Assembly: GCA_026984555.1 (NCBI GenBank)
Contig: JALSRY010000792.1
Location: forward strand, 1-6,291
Length of the DNA stretch: 6,291 nt
Origin: Phycisphaerae bacterium
GTDB taxonomy: Bacteria > Planctomycetota > Phycisphaerae > UBA1845 > Fen-1342
Reading direction: 5' to 3'
In this document: one piece after another, positions 5,041 through 6,291 of the stretch
Position numbering within the stretch: the first letter of the stretch is position 1
Layout: every line of letters starts with the position of its first letter
The notes under the pieces: model-generated
Database searches by the model: none
What the model was told of the DNA's origin: nothing
The model's input: the letters and a program-made list of their open reading frames with translations, nothing else
Position numbers and translations under genes: made by a program

Positions 5041-6291
5041 TCAGAAGTCCAGCCCGCCTTTGAGGGGTTTCTTGCGTTTGGCGGGTTTGCCGGCGTGCTG
5101 CGGCGTGTTGGCGGCGTCGGCGGCGGGCTCGGGGGTGGTCTGACGCATGGACAATGAGATGCGGCGCTGCTCGGGATCGACCCCCTTGATACGCACCTCG
5201 ACCACGTCACCGACCTTGGCCACCTCGTCGGGCCGGTGGATGCGCTTGTGGCTCATCTCGGAAATGTGGACCAGGCCTTCGACGCCCTCTTCGAGCTGCA
5301 CGAACGCGCCGAAAGGAGCCAGCCGCGTGATCGCGCCGCGCACGATCGCGTCGGGCTGGTAACGCTGCGTGATGTCCTTCCACGGGTCTTCGCCGAGGGC
5401 CTTGAGGCTGAGGGTGATCTTCCGGTTTTCCGTATCCACCGCGAGGACGGCGACCCGCACGGAGTCGCCCTCGCCGAGCAGGTCCTTGGGGTGGCGGACG
5501 TGTTGGGTCCAGCTCATCTCGCTGACCGGAATGAGCCCTTCGACACCGGGCTCGAGCTCGACGAAAGCGCCGAAATTCATCAGCTTGGTGACGCGGCCGT
5601 CCACGGTGTCGCCGACGCGGTAGTTTCCCTCGACGACGTTCCACGGATCGGGCGTGAGCTGCTTCATGCCGAGCGAGATCCGGTCGCGCACCAGGTCGAT
5701 CTTGAGCACCTGAACCTCGATTTCGTCACCTTCTTTGACGACCTCGCTGGGGTGCTTGATTCGCCCATAGCTCATGTCACTGATGTGGAGCAAGCCGTCG
5801 ATGCCGCCGAGATCGACGAACGCGCCGAAGTCGGCGAGTCGGCGAACGATGCCACGGCGGGTCTGCCCTTCGGCCAGCGAATACTTGAGCTGTTGGCGGG
5901 CTTCTTCGCGCTGCCGTTCGAGAATCTTGCGCCGGCTGACGACCAGCGACTTGTTCTTGCGGTTTTTCTCGGTGATCTGGCATTCGAGCCGCCGCCCGAT
6001 GTAGGGCGTGAAGTCCTCGATGCGTTCGAGCTCGACCTGGCTCTTGGGCATGAACGCGCGGATGCGATTGGGACCGAGTAGCTCGAGGCCGCCGAGGTTG
6101 ACCCCCGTGACGCGGGCCTCGATGACATCGCCGGCCTGGAGGCTTTCAAAATCCGCTTCCAGCCGGGCTTCGCGCAGCGAAAGCCGCGTCAGACCGGATT
6201 CGCGGTCGGTACCTTGGACGATGAACGTCATACGCTGCCCCGGCTCGGGGGGTTGGTCCTCCGGGAACTCTTCGCGCTTGACGAATGCCTC
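5041..6291 (-). CDS. rpsA: 30S ribosomal protein S1, C-terminal part (5' end outside window)
   Basis: S1 holds mRNA on the 30S subunit through tandem OB-fold S1 domains. The frame is open to the right edge (complete codons from 6289-6291), so 416 residues of the C-terminal side are seen and the start is outside. ATG at 6229-6231 is internal: the 20 codons before it read EAFVKREEF and onward, the end of an S1 domain. Numbering from the edge, residues 1-43 are the end of domain 1. Residues about 51-122 are the degenerate domain 2 (IRAFMPKSQVEL, ending SLVVSRR), and about 138-210 are domain 3 (FGAFVDLGGIDGLLHISDMS). Residues about 225-298 are domain 4 (FGAFVELEPGVEGLIPVSEMSW) and about 312-383 domain 5 (FGAFVQLEEGVEGLVHISEMS). 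Domain order follows E. coli S1, but the sixth domain is absent. It is replaced by a tail of about 33 residues, first alanine- and proline-rich and then basic (AKRKKPLKGGLDF). All domains are intact. Confidence 0.96.
   Translation of the reverse strand, partial: EAFVKREEFPEDQPPEPGQRMTFIVQGTDRESGLTRLSLREARLEADFESLQAGDVIEARVTGVNLGGLELLGPNRIRAFMPKSQVELERIEDFTPYIGRRLECQITEKNRKNKSLVVSRRKILERQREEARQQLKYSLAEGQTRRGIVRRLADFGAFVDLGGIDGLLHISDMSYGRIKHPSEVVKEGDEIEVQVLKIDLVRDRISLGMKQLTPDPWNVVEGNYRVGDTVDGRVTKLMNFGAFVELEPGVEGLIPVSEMSWTQHVRHPKDLLGEGDSVRVAVLAVDTENRKITLSLKALGEDPWKDITQRYQPDAIVRGAITRLAPFGAFVQLEEGVEGLVHISEMSHKRIHRPDEVAKVGDVVEVRIKGVDPEQRRISLSMRQTTPEPAADAANTPQHAGKPAKRKKPLKGGLDF

Noticed and set aside
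5236..6081. 281-codon plus-strand ORF opposite rpsA
   Set aside because: It is the antisense frame of clear S1 domains; the length is a side effect of high GC.

Overview
The window is GC-rich bacterial DNA holding five confident protein genes, four on the plus strand and one on the minus strand. There is also one unusual 389-base intergenic stretch with its own minus-strand terminator. The best guess for the source is a planctomycete or a relative. This rests on a 484-residue adenylosuccinate lyase of the type shared with animals, a short five-domain-type ribosomal protein S1 with a basic tail ending GGLDF, and high GC with strongly GC-biased third positions. It is an inference from recalled families, not a search result.

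Region 1 (1-3741, plus strand) looks like one operon. It starts with a PLP-dependent enzyme of the cystathionine lyase/synthase family (24-1283). One base after its stop comes a GTG-initiated purB (1285-2739), whose Shine-Dalgarno sequence lies inside the upstream gene, so the two are probably translationally coupled. After 57 bases comes a class II-like histone deacetylase family amidohydrolase (2797-3741) with a strong ribosome binding site. The three enzymes do not form an obvious single pathway: sulfur amino acid metabolism, purine synthesis, and deacetylation of an unknown substrate.

Region 2 (3742-4130) has no confident gene. It contains a perfect 12-bp GC-rich hairpin followed, on the minus strand only, by a five-T tract, which is the layout of a Rho-independent terminator for a leftward transcript. 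Upstream of it on that strand is a possible 40-codon ORF with a good Shine-Dalgarno sequence and ATG. Its frame closes just before the hairpin only if the ribosome slips, or the true sequence gains one base, in an A8 run that contains the classic slippery heptamer AAAAAAC. It may instead be an untranslated small RNA. This is the least explained part of the window.

Region 3 (4131-4991, plus) is an orphan radical SAM protein resembling the COG0731/TYW1 catalytic core but without the extra N-terminal cysteines of true wyosine synthases. Region 4 (5041-6291, minus) is the C-terminal part of rpsA, cut by the right edge of the window and convergent with the radical SAM gene.
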